Source: Vibrio vulnificus NBRC 15645 = ATCC 27562
GTDB taxonomy: Bacteria; Pseudomonadota; Gammaproteobacteria; Enterobacterales; Vibrionaceae
Assembly (NCBI RefSeq): GCF_002224265.1
Contig: NZ_CP012882.1
Location: 1,677,043 to 1,741,042, forward strand
DNA length: 64,000 bases
Direction of reading: 5' to 3'
Positions 44,663 to 53,739 of the stretch are shown here, piece after piece. Below the pieces are notes generated by a model, which saw only the letters and a program-made list of their open reading frames with translations, made no database searches and was not told where the DNA came from. The position numbers and the translations under genes are program-made. Position 1 is the stretch's first letter, and every line of letters starts with the position of its first letter.

Positions 44663-45445
44663 CAGGCGGTTTTTATATTGCTCCGGGGTTTGCCCGGAGT
44701 ATTTTTTAAACATGCTGATAAAAGGACTGGCTTGGTTATAGCCCAGCGTCAATGCCACTTCCTTCACCGTCTGCCCCTTGCGCAATAACTCCATCGAGTA
44801 CAGATAACGCACGCGTAAACGCCACTCAGTAAAGCTCATCCCAAGTTCACTCTGACAGTGTCTGGCTAATGTTCGCTCCGTGGTATGCACTTTTTCTGCC
44901 CATTCTGACAAGCTCGTCGTATCCGTTGGATTCTCTTCTACATGAGCCAAAATAGGCGCTAAGTACTTGTGATCGGATGACGGTAGAAAATGGTGTTGGG
45001 TTTCTTTGGTTGCCAGTTGATCGAGCAGAACTTGCACCAATCGCTTATCCGACTCTTCGGTCGCCACGTTAATATCGCGCAGACGAAAATCATCGATAAT
45101 GGCCGACACGATCGGGGTGACCTGAATAAGACACGTTTTGGCGGGAAATTTATCCGTCAGCTGTTTGGCAATATTGAGTGAACAATACTCCAATGGTCGT
45201 CGATTGAAACTGCGGTGCATAATACCGGGTGGTACCCAAATCGCCAGGTGAGGCGGCGCTAAAAAGCGGGTTCCTTGCGCTTCCATTTCTAAGATTCCAC
45301 CACTGATCAATTGAACCTGACCCCAAGTGTGGCTGTGTTCCCGTGTTTCTGTATTCGAGAGAAATTCTTCGAAATTCATAAACACATCAGATGGTGGAGT
45401 ATCGATTGATAACGAGGGATGAAGATGTCGAGGGGACTTTTTCAA
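44657..45445 (-). CDS. AraC-family transcriptional regulator
   Basis: This regulator of about 262 residues has an N-terminal cupin sensor (EHSHTWGQVQLISGG; FLAPPHLAIWVPPGIMHRSF). The C-terminal double helix-turn-helix has VHTTERTLARHCQSELGMSF and EVALTLGYNQASPFISMFKK, ending GQTPEQYKNRLL, the full AraC signature. TTG 45445 is proposed as start because AGGAAGA lies 6 bases upstream; an ATG at 45520 lacks a site and ATG 45379 is later. It diverges from an EamA exporter gene that starts at 45545, its likely target. Confidence 0.88.
   Translation of the reverse strand: MKKSPRHLHPSLSIDTPPSDVFMNFEEFLSNTETREHSHTWGQVQLISGGILEMEAQGTRFLAPPHLAIWVPPGIMHRSFNRRPLEYCSLNIAKQLTDKFPAKTCLIQVTPIVSAIIDDFRLRDINVATEESDKRLVQVLLDQLATKETQHHFLPSSDHKYLAPILAHVEENPTDTTSLSEWAEKVHTTERTLARHCQSELGMSFTEWRLRVRYLYSMELLRKGQTVKEVALTLGYNQASPFISMFKKYSGQTPEQYKNRLL
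44681..44706 (+). terminator. Terminator of M14 gene located inside convergent araC-type gene
   Basis: CTCCGGG (44681-44687) pairs with CCCGGAG (44693-44699) around GTTTG, followed by TATTTTTT on the plus strand. It lies within the last codons of the minus-strand regulator. Confidence 0.8.
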
Positions 45446-45544
45446 ACTTGTCTTCCTATCACGCGCAATGTCTTTTAAGAGATACTTGTAATTATAACGA
45501 CCTGACAAACTATCTGACAACTGTCATTCTGCGAGTAAGTTCTC

Positions 45545-46453
45545 ATGGTTTATCTGCTTCCACTTTTTACTGTTCTTATTTGGGGCGGCAACTCCATTGT
45601 TAATAAGTTGGCAGCATCGGCTATTGAGCCGAGTGCGATGAGTTTTTATCGTTGGTTTGTGGCCATGGCGATTCTCACCCCATTTTGCCTACCTCATGTG
45701 ATCCGCCAATGGCAGCAGATAAAACCCTATCTCAGCAAACTCGCTTTTTTGGCAACGTTAGGCATGGTGTTAAACCAATCTTTAGGTTACTACGCAGGCT
45801 TAACCACCAGCGCGTCGAACATGTCGCTGATCACCTCATTGGTCCCTTTGATCAGCGTCTTTCTCAGTGTGCCTCTTTTAGGCAAACGAGTGTCTGCTCT
45901 TAGCCTTATCGGCGGCGCCATTTCACTGTTTGGCTTGGCCTACATGCTTGGCCAAGGTGATGTGGCCTTCTTTATTGAACAACCTGTCACACAAGGGGAT
46001 GGACTGATGGTGCTTGCCGCGATTGTCTATGCCGCCTACTGCGTGTTATTGAAACGCTGGAAAATGCCGTTCTCCAATTGGACGCTGATTTACATGCAAG
46101 GTCTGTTTGCCGTTGCGATGCTGACACCATTATGGCTGACCAGCGAGCAGTTGCTACCTAGTGCAGAAGCTCTGCCTTTGATCTTTTATGCGGGCGTCGC
46201 GGCCTCCATTCTTGCACCTTGGATGTGGGTCAAAGCCATCGACAGCATTGGCGCAGAATCAAGCGCAATGTTCATGAATTTGCTTCCGGTCGTCGCAGTG
46301 GCTTTAGCGACCAGTATGCTGGGAGAGCAGGTACACCTTTACCACTTTGTTGGTGGGTTATTGGTGATCTTCGGTGTGATTCTTTCGCAACTGAAACCTC
46401 GCAAAAAAACAGCCATGGTTCAGTCGGAAGTCACCTCCGCCACCATTTCATAA
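45545..46453 (+). CDS. EamA/DMT-family exporter
   Basis: This 302-residue membrane protein has ten helices in two EamA repeats. The first starts VLIWGGNSIVNKLAASAIEP, and the second contains YAAYCVLLKRWK and LAPWMWVKAIDSIGAE. Such drug/metabolite transporters often export amino acids or other metabolites. It diverges from the adjacent AraC-type regulator by about 100 bases, suggesting ligand-induced expression. The start is ATG 45545. Confidence 0.9.
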   Translation: MVYLLPLFTVLIWGGNSIVNKLAASAIEPSAMSFYRWFVAMAILTPFCLPHVIRQWQQIKPYLSKLAFLATLGMVLNQSLGYYAGLTTSASNMSLITSLVPLISVFLSVPLLGKRVSALSLIGGAISLFGLAYMLGQGDVAFFIEQPVTQGDGLMVLAAIVYAAYCVLLKRWKMPFSNWTLIYMQGLFAVAMLTPLWLTSEQLLPSAEALPLIFYAGVAASILAPWMWVKAIDSIGAESSAMFMNLLPVVAVALATSMLGEQVHLYHFVGGLLVIFGVILSQLKPRKKTAMVQSEVTSATIS

Positions 46454-46566
46454 TTCCTTGTCATGCGTAACAAGCGCGCCTTGGCGTCTATACGCTAAAC
46501 TCATTGCTAACAAGTAACATTTTTGTTATCAAATAAACACAATAATGACATGTTAAGGATTGGCAT

Positions 46567-47052
46567 ATGAGTCGTGGTCAACGCAATATTACTCTGCGCT
46601 TTCTCGCAGAACCTGGGGATGTGAATTTTGGTGGAAAGGTCCATGGCGGCGCTGTAATGAAGTGGATCGACTTAGCCGCCTATGCCTGCTCTGCTGCGTG
46701 GAGTGGCAAGTACTGTATTACAGCCTACGCGGGTGGCATTCGTTTCGTCGCACCGATACATGTAGGTAACTTGGTTGAAGTCAGCGCCAAGGTGATTTAC
46801 ACAGGGACAACCTCGATGCACATTGCCATTGATGTGCAGGCCAGCGATCCCAAAGATCTCAAAAACCGACTCACCACACATTGCATTGTTATCATGGTCG
46901 CTGTTGATGAAAATGGCCAACCCACACCCATTCAGAAATGGATTCCTGAAACCGACGAAGATAAAGCCCTCGAGCAATCTGCGATTCGCTTGATGAATAT
47001 GCGTAAAGAAATCGGTGAAGAGATGGAAGCGCACGTCAAATACCTCAAATAG
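46567..47052 (+). CDS. Acyl-CoA thioesterase (hotdog fold, YciA/BFIT type)
   Basis: This 161-residue enzyme hydrolyses acyl-CoA. VNFGGKVHGGAVMKWIDLAA carries the catalytic Asn/Asp and the HGG turn. The hotdog helix and strands ITAYAGGIRFVAPIHVGNLV and GTTSMHIAIDV follow. Length matches YciA-like thioesterases, which form hexamers. GTTAAGGATTGGCAT precedes the ATG. It is probably monocistronic. Confidence 0.92.
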   Translation: MSRGQRNITLRFLAEPGDVNFGGKVHGGAVMKWIDLAAYACSAAWSGKYCITAYAGGIRFVAPIHVGNLVEVSAKVIYTGTTSMHIAIDVQASDPKDLKNRLTTHCIVIMVAVDENGQPTPIQKWIPETDEDKALEQSAIRLMNMRKEIGEEMEAHVKYLK

Positions 47053-47065
47053 TTCACCCTACCAT

Positions 47066-47099
47066 CGAGCGTGTGACCTAAGCTAAGGACTCACGCTCG
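47066..47099 (+). terminator. Hairpin after the thioesterase gene
   Basis: CGAGCGTG (47066-47073) pairs with CACGCTCG (47092-47099) around an 18-nt loop. T-containing but not T-run sequence follows, so the terminator is weak at best. Confidence 0.5.
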
Positions 47100-47192
47100 T
47101 CTGTTTCGACATCATTCCAACATCAAAACGTCATAAAAGCGTCATTTTGGTTTGTTTTAATCGCTCAACGAAACTGAGCATGAGACAACACA

Positions 47193-47438
47193 TTGAAACT
47201 AAGGGAAACCACATTAAGTGAAAGCACACTGGCGAATCTCAAGTCGGTCGAATATCAGTGGGTGCGCACCATGTATGTGGAAGGATACGCCAGTGACGAA
47301 ATCAATCACTATATCCAAACCTGTTTTGGTGGTGACGTGACGTTTGCCGATCTTTTCCGTCGAGTCGCTCTGCAACAAGAAAGCTTGTACACCCTCCTTC
47401 AGTACCTTGGCTGCGCACCTTCGAGTAAAGAGTTTTGA
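47193..47438 (+). CDS. Small hypothetical protein
   Basis: This 81-residue soluble protein would start at TTG 47193; an in-frame stop lies 12 bases upstream, and there is no ATG before residue 27. The composition is normal for a real protein (SVEYQWVRTMYVEGYASDEI, then a helical end with LLQYLGCAPSSKEF). Only a weak GAGA lies upstream. I do not recognise it. It is isolated between the thioesterase gene and the region downstream of malG. Confidence 0.5.
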   Translation: MKLRETTLSESTLANLKSVEYQWVRTMYVEGYASDEINHYIQTCFGGDVTFADLFRRVALQQESLYTLLQYLGCAPSSKEF

Positions 47439-47593
47439 GCTAGATCAGAACCTTATCCGACCTGTTTAGCATTCTACAACTATTTCTGTGAACTGATACG
47501 CATCAGATCTCATCTCAACTATGCGACTAAAGTAGGAATGGTTACTCTGCTTGCGTCCTTTGTACATACTATCAAGACAAAAACATCAGATAC

Positions 47594-47784
47594 AAAAAAG
47601 CCTGAGGACAAACTCAGGCAATTGGTTACAAACACTGTTAGTGATAATCGTAAGGAACAAAGCTAACAGCCAGCTATGCGTAACGCCATGATACTTTCTA
47701 TTACTAGATCGGCGGCCAAACCAAATGGGTAATAAAAAGTAATAAAACGAGCGACCTGATACGGTCGCTCTTATTCTTATCCTT
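47594..47784 (-). ncRNA. Candidate MicX-like small RNA downstream of malG
   Basis: The malG message has its own terminator at 47749-47770, yet a second good minus-strand terminator lies at 47600-47619 (GCCTGAG/CTCAGGC then six T). No gene lies between them. The intervening RNA can form CTGTTAG/CTAACAG and other pairings. As I recall, V. cholerae MicX begins inside VCA0943 (malG) and extends past its stop as an RNA of about 300 nt that is processed to a shorter form; the distance from inside malG to this terminator fits. The ends given are approximate. Confidence 0.45.
47749..47770 (-). terminator. Hairpin/terminator directly after malG
   Basis: GAGCGACC (47749-47756) pairs with GGTCGCTC (47763-47770). 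On the minus strand it is followed by GTTTTATT, a moderate T run. Confidence 0.75.
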
Positions 47785-47804
47785 AAGTTAATCGCAAGAA
47801 GGGA

Positions 47805-48695
47805 TTAACCTTTAACACCACCGGCAGTCAAACCACCTACTAACCAGCGTTGTGCAAGTAAGAATACGATGGTAATTGGCAACGCTGAAAGCACCGCTGC
47901 TGCTGCAAAGTCACCCCACAGATAGTTTTGAGGGTAGAGATACTGCTGCATACCAACCGCTAATGTATAAGAGTTTACATCAGAAAGTAGCAAAGATGCC
48001 ACAGGAACTTCGCCTACTACACCGATAAACGACAGAATGAAGACCACCGCAAGAATCGGCACAGACAAAGGTAGAAGTACTAAGCGGAATGCCTGCCATG
48101 GCGTAGCGCCATCCAATGCTGCAGCTTCTTCTAACGAATTATCGATGGTCTCAAAGTAGCCCTTAATCGTCCAAACATGCAGTGCGATACCGCCAAGGTA
48201 AGAGAAGATCAAACCACCGTGCGTATTCAAACCAAGGAATGGAATATACTGGCCAAGTTTGTCAAACAAAGCATAAAGGGCCACTAGCGCCAATACTGCC
48301 GGGAACATTTGGAAAATCATCATCGCTTTTAGGATAGTCTCCTTACCTTTAAAGCGTAGACGAGCAAATGCGTAAGCCGACGTCGTTGAAAGCGCAACAA
48401 TCAGAATCGATGTAATACCTGCGACTTTTACCGAGTTCCATAACCAAGTGAGAACTGGGAATGGCGGTGGCGTAACAGAGCCATCTGCATTCGTCACGGA
48501 GAAACCAAGAGCCAGCTTCCAGTGCTCCAATGACGGGTTATCTGGAATTAAGCTACCTGTCGCGAAGTTACCCTCACGGAACGAGATTGCCACGATCATC
48601 AACAAAGGGAAGATGATCATCGATAAGAAGGTCCACAACGCAATATGGGTTGCCCATACGCGGTATTTAAGTGATTTACCTTGTACCATTGCCAT
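47805..48695 (-). CDS. malG: Maltose ABC transporter permease MalG
   Basis: This 296-residue inner-membrane permease has six helices. The EAA loop [20 protein letters not shown], which contacts MalK, is intact. The C-terminus [15 protein letters not shown] matches MalG, whose tail reaches the binding protein channel. It is the third gene of malE-malF-malG on the minus strand, 18 bases after malF. It imports maltose and maltodextrins with MalF and MalK. A candidate small RNA may share its 3' end. Confidence 0.97.
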   Translation of the reverse strand: MAMVQGKSLKYRVWATHIALWTFLSMIIFPLLMIVAISFREGNFATGSLIPDNPSLEHWKLALGFSVTNADGSVTPPPFPVLTWLWNSVKVAGITSILIVALSTTSAYAFARLRFKGKETILKAMMIFQMFPAVLALVALYALFDKLGQYIPFLGLNTHGGLIFSYLGGIALHVWTIKGYFETIDNSLEEAAALDGATPWQAFRLVLLPLSVPILAVVFILSFIGVVGEVPVASLLLSDVNSYTLAVGMQQYLYPQNYLWGDFAAAAVLSALPITIVFLLAQRWLVGGLTAGGVKG

Positions 48696-48713
48696 GTTGT
48701 ATGCTCCTTACCT

Positions 48714-50285
48714 TTAGTTCTGAGACAGCTTTGTGAAACGCAGGTTAAGTAGAGCCAGCGCGCCAACCAGTAGGAAAATCAGTGTTGCGATAGCACTTGC
48801 CAAACCGAAGTCTTGGCCGCCGCCGCCTTCAAACGCGATGCGGTAGGTGTAGCTCACCAACAAGTCGGTGTAACCCGCAGGCTCTGAAGTACCAATCATG
48901 TTTGGACCACCTTGCGTCAACAACTGGATCATGACGAAGTTGTTGAAGTTAAATGCAAAGCTTGCAATGAGCAGTGGAGTCAACGGCTTAATCATCAGCG
49001 GCAACGTCACACGAGTGAAGTTTTGCACGAAATTGGCGCCATCAATCGCCGAGGCTTCGTACAAGTCTTCTGGAATCGCTTTCAATAGACCCATACAAAG
49101 GATCATCATGTAAGGGAAGCCAAGCCAAGTGTTCACAATCAGCACCATGCTTTTTGCCATGATGGGATCAGAGAACCAACTCGGGCTGATGCCAAACAGC
49201 GCCTTTAGCACCATGTTGATCTCACCAAAGCTTTGGTTAAACAGACCTTTAAAGATCAATATTGAGATAAACGCAGGAACCGCATAAGGCAAAATCAGCA
49301 ATACACGATAAATAGCACGGCCTTTTAGCTCTTCCCATTGCACGACACTCGCCAGCACCAAGCCAATCATGAGAGTGAGCACTACGGTGAGAATTGAGAA
49401 AACCACTGTCCAGATAAAGATACTGATGAATGGCTCTTTGATGCCGTCATCTTTCCAAACACGTTCAAAGTTATCGGTACCAATTTGCACCACAAAACCT
49501 GGAGAGACGGTGTTGCCAACAAAGTTGCCTGCTTCATCCATCGCTTGGTAAAAACCCACGTCCATATTCGGCTTGAGCAGTTCGCCAGTCTGATTGTTCT
49601 TCAGCGTTTCACCATCCGCTTGCATGGTGTAAAGCGGCACCACACCAGCAAACTTGCGTAAGCCACTCATGCGGATGTCATCACCATTAGCAAAGTGCAA
49701 ATCGATGCTGCTCAGTGCAGTACGGTTGCTAACAATAGTCTTAATCGGCTCTTCTGTGCCTGTCACCGCATCCACTGGAGAAAGGTCTAGATCGCTGATG
49801 GCGCTGCCAAGAACAAACTCAGGTGTCGACAGTAGGACGTCGCCATCTTTAATGACAATACGGTGACCAGAATCGGTTTTATACAGCGTAAACGGATAGC
49901 TTTCACCACTTTGGAAAGTACGGTCCAAAAGCACGCTTTGTGCACGATCGAGAGAAAGCTGGTTTTTAGCGCTGTAGTTGGTAAACGCAAGACCAACGGT
50001 GTATGCCAAAGGGAAGAGGATGAACAAAATCATCCCGGCAATACCCGGATAAATGTAGCGATGAGCGTAAGTTTTTTTACTACCAAACACATACAACGCC
50101 AATGCGGTAAGAATCACGGTCAACATTGCAAAAGCAACCTCACCGCGAGAATACATTAGAATCGTTGCATAACCATTAATAAGACCGACCGTGCCAAGAA
50201 GCGCCCATTTAATAAACACTTTTTTGCTGCCCGGCAGGCTGGCTGCTGGAGCTGTCATAGCATCTGTACCTTGAACTGACTGCAT
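48714..50285 (-). CDS. malF: Maltose ABC transporter permease MalF
   Basis: This 523-residue inner-membrane permease has eight helices. It carries the large periplasmic P2 domain (about residues 95-280) between helices 3 and 4, which distinguishes MalF from other sugar permeases. The EAA loop is EDLYEASAIDGANFVQNFTR. It pairs with MalG. The gene lies between malE (with a hairpin in the gap) and malG. Confidence 0.97.
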   Translation of the reverse strand: MQSVQGTDAMTAPAASLPGSKKVFIKWALLGTVGLINGYATILMYSRGEVAFAMLTVILTALALYVFGSKKTYAHRYIYPGIAGMILFILFPLAYTVGLAFTNYSAKNQLSLDRAQSVLLDRTFQSGESYPFTLYKTDSGHRIVIKDGDVLLSTPEFVLGSAISDLDLSPVDAVTGTEEPIKTIVSNRTALSSIDLHFANGDDIRMSGLRKFAGVVPLYTMQADGETLKNNQTGELLKPNMDVGFYQAMDEAGNFVGNTVSPGFVVQIGTDNFERVWKDDGIKEPFISIFIWTVVFSILTVVLTLMIGLVLASVVQWEELKGRAIYRVLLILPYAVPAFISILIFKGLFNQSFGEINMVLKALFGISPSWFSDPIMAKSMVLIVNTWLGFPYMMILCMGLLKAIPEDLYEASAIDGANFVQNFTRVTLPLMIKPLTPLLIASFAFNFNNFVMIQLLTQGGPNMIGTSEPAGYTDLLVSYTYRIAFEGGGGQDFGLASAIATLIFLLVGALALLNLRFTKLSQN

Positions 50286-50324
50286 AGGGAACCTGCTAGC
50301 GATATATATAAAAAGAAAGAAAAG

Positions 50325-50348
50325 TAAGGAGGAGTTACCCCCTCCTTA
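50325..50348 (-). repeat. Intercistronic hairpin between malE and malF
   Basis: TAAGGAGG (50325-50332) pairs with CCTCCTTA (50341-50348), and on the minus strand T-rich sequence follows. The position equals that of the REP element between malE and malF in E. coli, which stabilises malE RNA and lowers malF expression. A similar role is likely here. Confidence 0.65.
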
Positions 50349-50358
50349 AAAAGTTACA

Positions 50359-51540
50359 TTATTTTGTCATTTGTTTTTCTGCGTCAGCCAGAGCAGCATC
50401 CACAGTTTGACGACCATCCACTACGTTAACGATCGCGTTTTTCGCCGCACCCCAGAATGCATTCATTTGTGGGATATTTGGCATGATTTCGCCGTTCATT
50501 GCGTTGTCCATTGTCGCCGCAATACGAGCATCTGCATCAAGCTCACGTTGGAACGAGTTCAGTGCAACAGCACCTAGCGGCTTATCGTTGTTCACCATAC
50601 GTAGGCCATCATTTGTCAGTAGGTAGTTCTCAATGAACTCTACCGCTAGGTCTTTGTTTGGTGATGCCGTTGAGATGCCCGCAGTAAGAACGCCAACGAA
50701 AGGCTTAGAAGATTGACCATTGAACTTAGGCAGTGTAGTCACACCGTAGTTGATACCAGACTTCTCAATGTTGCCCCACGCCCAAGGACCGTTGATGGTC
50801 ATCGCCGTCTTGCCTTGGTTAAATGCAGATTCAGAGACTGAGTAATCCATGTCTGGAGAAATGATGCCTTTCTCAACCAGCGATTTAACGAAGTTCATTG
50901 CGTCTTTCACGCCATCTTTCGCGATGCCTGCGTCCTTAACGTCGTAACCTTCAGAAGTGTATTTGAACGCGTAACCACCATCAGCTGCCATTAGTGGCCA
51001 TGTGAAGTACGGTTCTTTTAGGTTCCACATGATGGCAGATTTGCCTTCTTTCTTCAGTTTCGCGTTTAGCGCTTCCACTTCTTCCCAGCTCTTTGGTGGG
51101 TTTGGAACGATATCTTTATTGTAGATAAGAGATAGAGACTCTACCGCGATTGGGTAGCCGATGATCTTGCCATCGTACTTCACTGCGTCCCATGCGAAAT
51201 CCACAATGCCTTCTTGAACTTGTTTAGAAGGTTTGATTTCAGCCAACAGACCCGCTTCTGCGTAACCACCGAAACGGTCATGCGCCCAGAATACGATATC
51301 AGGACCGTCACCCGTTGCTGCCGTTTGTGGGAATTTATCTTGCAGCGCATCTGGGTGAGCAACCGTCACTTTAATACCTGTGTCTGCTTCAAACTTTTTG
51401 CCTACTTCTGCTAGACCATTGTAACCTTTGTCACCGTTGATCCAGATAGTCAGTTGTCCTTCTTCAATGGCAGCGTGTGCACCGAAAGAACCCAGTGCAA
51501 CAAGAGTACCTAGTGCGACAGCGCTTAGAGCATTTTTCAT
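50359..51540 (-). CDS. malE: Periplasmic maltose-binding protein MalE
   Basis: This 393-residue binding protein has a Sec signal peptide ([20 protein letters not shown], cut near residue 23). [20 protein letters not shown] follows, then typical MBP segments such as [46 protein letters not shown] and [12 protein letters not shown]. It delivers maltose to MalFGK2. AAGGATACGAAC precedes the ATG. It is first in the malEFG operon and controlled from the divergent region with MalT-like boxes. Confidence 0.98.
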   Translation of the reverse strand: MKNALSAVALGTLVALGSFGAHAAIEEGQLTIWINGDKGYNGLAEVGKKFEADTGIKVTVAHPDALQDKFPQTAATGDGPDIVFWAHDRFGGYAEAGLLAEIKPSKQVQEGIVDFAWDAVKYDGKIIGYPIAVESLSLIYNKDIVPNPPKSWEEVEALNAKLKKEGKSAIMWNLKEPYFTWPLMAADGGYAFKYTSEGYDVKDAGIAKDGVKDAMNFVKSLVEKGIISPDMDYSVSESAFNQGKTAMTINGPWAWGNIEKSGINYGVTTLPKFNGQSSKPFVGVLTAGISTASPNKDLAVEFIENYLLTNDGLRMVNNDKPLGAVALNSFQRELDADARIAATMDNAMNGEIMPNIPQMNAFWGAAKNAIVNVVDGRQTVDAALADAEKQMTK

Positions 51541-52209
51541 GTTCGTATCCTTTTTATATTTTGATGTAGGGCTACTCCACAGAGGATGAGCCGTATTTCG
51601 ACGTATATCATCTGAAAAAACCTGCTCTGTCTCATCCTCCTATCCTCTACGCCCCAGATATTATGGCGTATTTTCGTGATCTACATCGTCAGAGGTAAGA
51701 GAGCAAAATCACAAAAACGGCACTCGATGCGATCGAATTCACATTTAATGACGCGATTATTGTGATATTTGCCCACTCTGGGGGAAGAGGCGTAGCCCGC
51801 CCTCCTCCTTTTCTACTCCCCCTACAATTAATTGCCGTAGGAGGATGTAGGCAAGTGCTATATCGAAGAAACTGCACCCATCCAAGAGTGGATGGTAAGA
51901 ACCCTTTCCCAGCAGGCCAACTTGGTCACTGTTTTTGCTGGTTTTCATTGCCATACGAGTGGAATGTCATTAGTTAAGATGTTAGTGGTAGTTTGTTATT
52001 CACGGGGGAGACATCTTGATGAATGTGGGGGAGAAAACTCGTATTTGGCTATGATGGGTGGCACTTTAATATAGGAACTCCATTTTTAAAGTGCCGCCCT
52101 GTTTTCTTACTGTTGCTTAACTTACCGATTCCTACTGTTACTGTCCGGCTCCATAATTCATATAATGATGGACAGTGAATTATAAAAAAATTGATCGAGG
52201 ACGAGCTAA
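51541..52209. promoter_or_regulatory. Divergent malE/malK control region with MalT-like boxes and CRP site
   Basis: This 670-base gap contains many GGAGGATGAG/GGGGAKGAGG-type boxes: GAGGATGAG (51582-51590), CTCATCCTCC (51631-51640), GGGGAAGAGG (51781-51790), CCTCCTCC (51801-51808), CTCCCCCT (51817-51823) and GGAGGATG (51839-51846). GGGGGAG occurs twice more, near 52004 and 52027. TGCGA-N6-TCACA at 51728-51743 fits CRP. TATAAT at about 52161 is the probable malK -10. This is the layout of the MalT/CRP-activated divergent mal promoter of E. coli. Confidence 0.75.
52056..52099 (+). repeat. Inverted repeat in the mal region upstream of the malK promoter
   Basis: GGGTGGCACTTTAA (52056-52069) pairs with TTAAAGTGCCGCCC (52086-52099) with a single mismatch (G-T/G-C) and a 16-base loop, followed by TGTTTTCTT. 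It could be a weak plus-strand terminator that stops RNA started at upstream mal promoters. Confidence 0.65.
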
Positions 52210-53325
52210 ATGGCGAGTGTCACGTTAAAAAATGTTTGTAAAGCGTATGGCGACGTATTGATTTCTAAAAACGTTGATCTTGAGATCAACGAAGGCGAAT
52301 TCGTAGTATTTGTCGGTCCATCGGGTTGTGGTAAATCGACATTGCTTCGTTGTATTGCAGGGTTAGAAGACATCACCTCTGGCGATCTTTATATCGGTGA
52401 AGAGCGTATGAATGATGTAGAGCCATCGAAACGTGGCGTAGGCATGGTTTTCCAGTCTTATGCACTTTATCCGCACCTAAATCTCTATGACAACATGTCA
52501 TTCGGCCTTAAGTTAGCGAAAGCAGACAAAAAAGAGATCGACAAACGCGTAGAGCAAGCCGCTGAAATCCTACAACTTGGCCACCTACTCGAGCGTCTGC
52601 CAAAAGCCCTTTCGGGTGGTCAGCGTCAACGCGTGGCAATTGGTCGTACCCTTGTTTCACAGCCAAAAGTGTTCCTACTCGACGAACCCTTGTCTAACCT
52701 AGACGCAGCTCTACGCGTGCAAATGCGTGCCCAGATTACCAAACTGCAACGTCAACTTGGCTGTACCATGATTTACGTTACGCACGACCAAGTCGAAGCA
52801 ATGACCATGGCTGACAAAATCGTGGTACTCGATGGCGGTTTTGTCTCTCAAGTTGGTAAACCCCTAGAGCTGTACCATTACCCTGAAAATCGTTTTGTTG
52901 CTGGCTTCATTGGTTCGCCAAAAATGAACTTTATGAGTGTGCAAATCGTGGATGTAGAGAGCGAACGCGTTCAAGTTAAGCTATCAAACGGCGTGACTTT
53001 CTGGGTCCCTGTGGATGGAACAACCGTCAACAAAGGTGATCGCATGTCTCTGGGAGTACGTCCTGAGCACCTAGTCTCCTCTGCACAAGGCGACGCAGTG
53101 ATCGATGGTGAAGTGATGATCGTCGAGAAGCTGGGTAATGAAACGCAAGTCTACCTCAACCTAGAGAGTGCCGATGCGGATGTAATCTACCGCCAACCAG
53201 ATACGTTGGACGTGGATTCTGGCGATCGCTTAGAAATTGGTATCCCAGCTCATCGCTGCCACCTATTCCACAGCGATGGCCGTGCGTGCAAGCGCCTATT
53301 TAATGAAAAAGGCGTAGAGCGTTAA
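52210..53325 (+). CDS. malK: Maltose ABC transporter ATPase MalK
   Basis: This 371-residue ATPase has Walker [17 protein letters not shown]-loop [14 protein letters not shown], signature [10 protein letters not shown], Walker [13 protein letters not shown] and H-loop VTHDQ. The C-terminal OB-like regulatory domain (residues 240-371) is present, with GSPKMNFM and LGVRPEHL. MalK drives MalFG and also binds and inhibits MalT (family knowledge). It is alone on the plus strand with its own terminator; no lamB or malM follows, unlike E. coli. Confidence 0.98.
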   Translation: MASVTLKNVCKAYGDVLISKNVDLEINEGEFVVFVGPSGCGKSTLLRCIAGLEDITSGDLYIGEERMNDVEPSKRGVGMVFQSYALYPHLNLYDNMSFGLKLAKADKKEIDKRVEQAAEILQLGHLLERLPKALSGGQRQRVAIGRTLVSQPKVFLLDEPLSNLDAALRVQMRAQITKLQRQLGCTMIYVTHDQVEAMTMADKIVVLDGGFVSQVGKPLELYHYPENRFVAGFIGSPKMNFMSVQIVDVESERVQVKLSNGVTFWVPVDGTTVNKGDRMSLGVRPEHLVSSAQGDAVIDGEVMIVEKLGNETQVYLNLESADADVIYRQPDTLDVDSGDRLEIGIPAHRCHLFHSDGRACKRLFNEKGVER

Positions 53326-53353
53326 TACTATTTTAATCTTCATGTCTTTAAAG

Positions 53354-53380
53354 GCCTCTTCCTAGATAAGAGGCTTTTTT
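53354..53380 (+). terminator. Terminator of malK
   Basis: GCCTCTT (53354-53360) pairs with AAGAGGC (53368-53374), followed by six T. Confidence 0.9.
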
Positions 53381-53705
53381 GTTTTTTATGCTATACCGAC
53401 ATTTCTTTGTATTTCTGACACTTTCTACTGATTATTCTCCGCTAGCATCTTGCACTATAGTTTTTCTCATTCCGCAATAACTAACACTTTTCTCGTTTTC
53501 TCGATTTTAGGTATTAGATTTTTATGATTTAGGTCTATTAACCGAAGGTCGAAATTTCATTCTTAATTCCACTAACCAAACTCACTCAAATTCTTACACT
53601 TCCTTGCAACTGTTGTTGATATTTCGCGAGGCAAATTGCGTCATATCAAACAACAGACACCATCACATTGAACTGTTAGCACGACATTGAGAAACGACAC
53701 TCAAG

Positions 53706-53717
53706 GGCGGTAGCGTG
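53706..53717 (+). promoter_or_regulatory. ops (JUMPstart) element before the exopolysaccharide operon
   Basis: GGCGGTAGCGTG matches the ops core that makes RNA polymerase pause and recruits RfaH. It lies 23 bases before the first gene of a long polysaccharide operon, its classical location. The AT-rich 320 bases before it (53381-53705) should hold the promoter; no further site is certain. Confidence 0.85.
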
Positions 53718-53739
53718 CCAAATTTGACGGAATGACATT

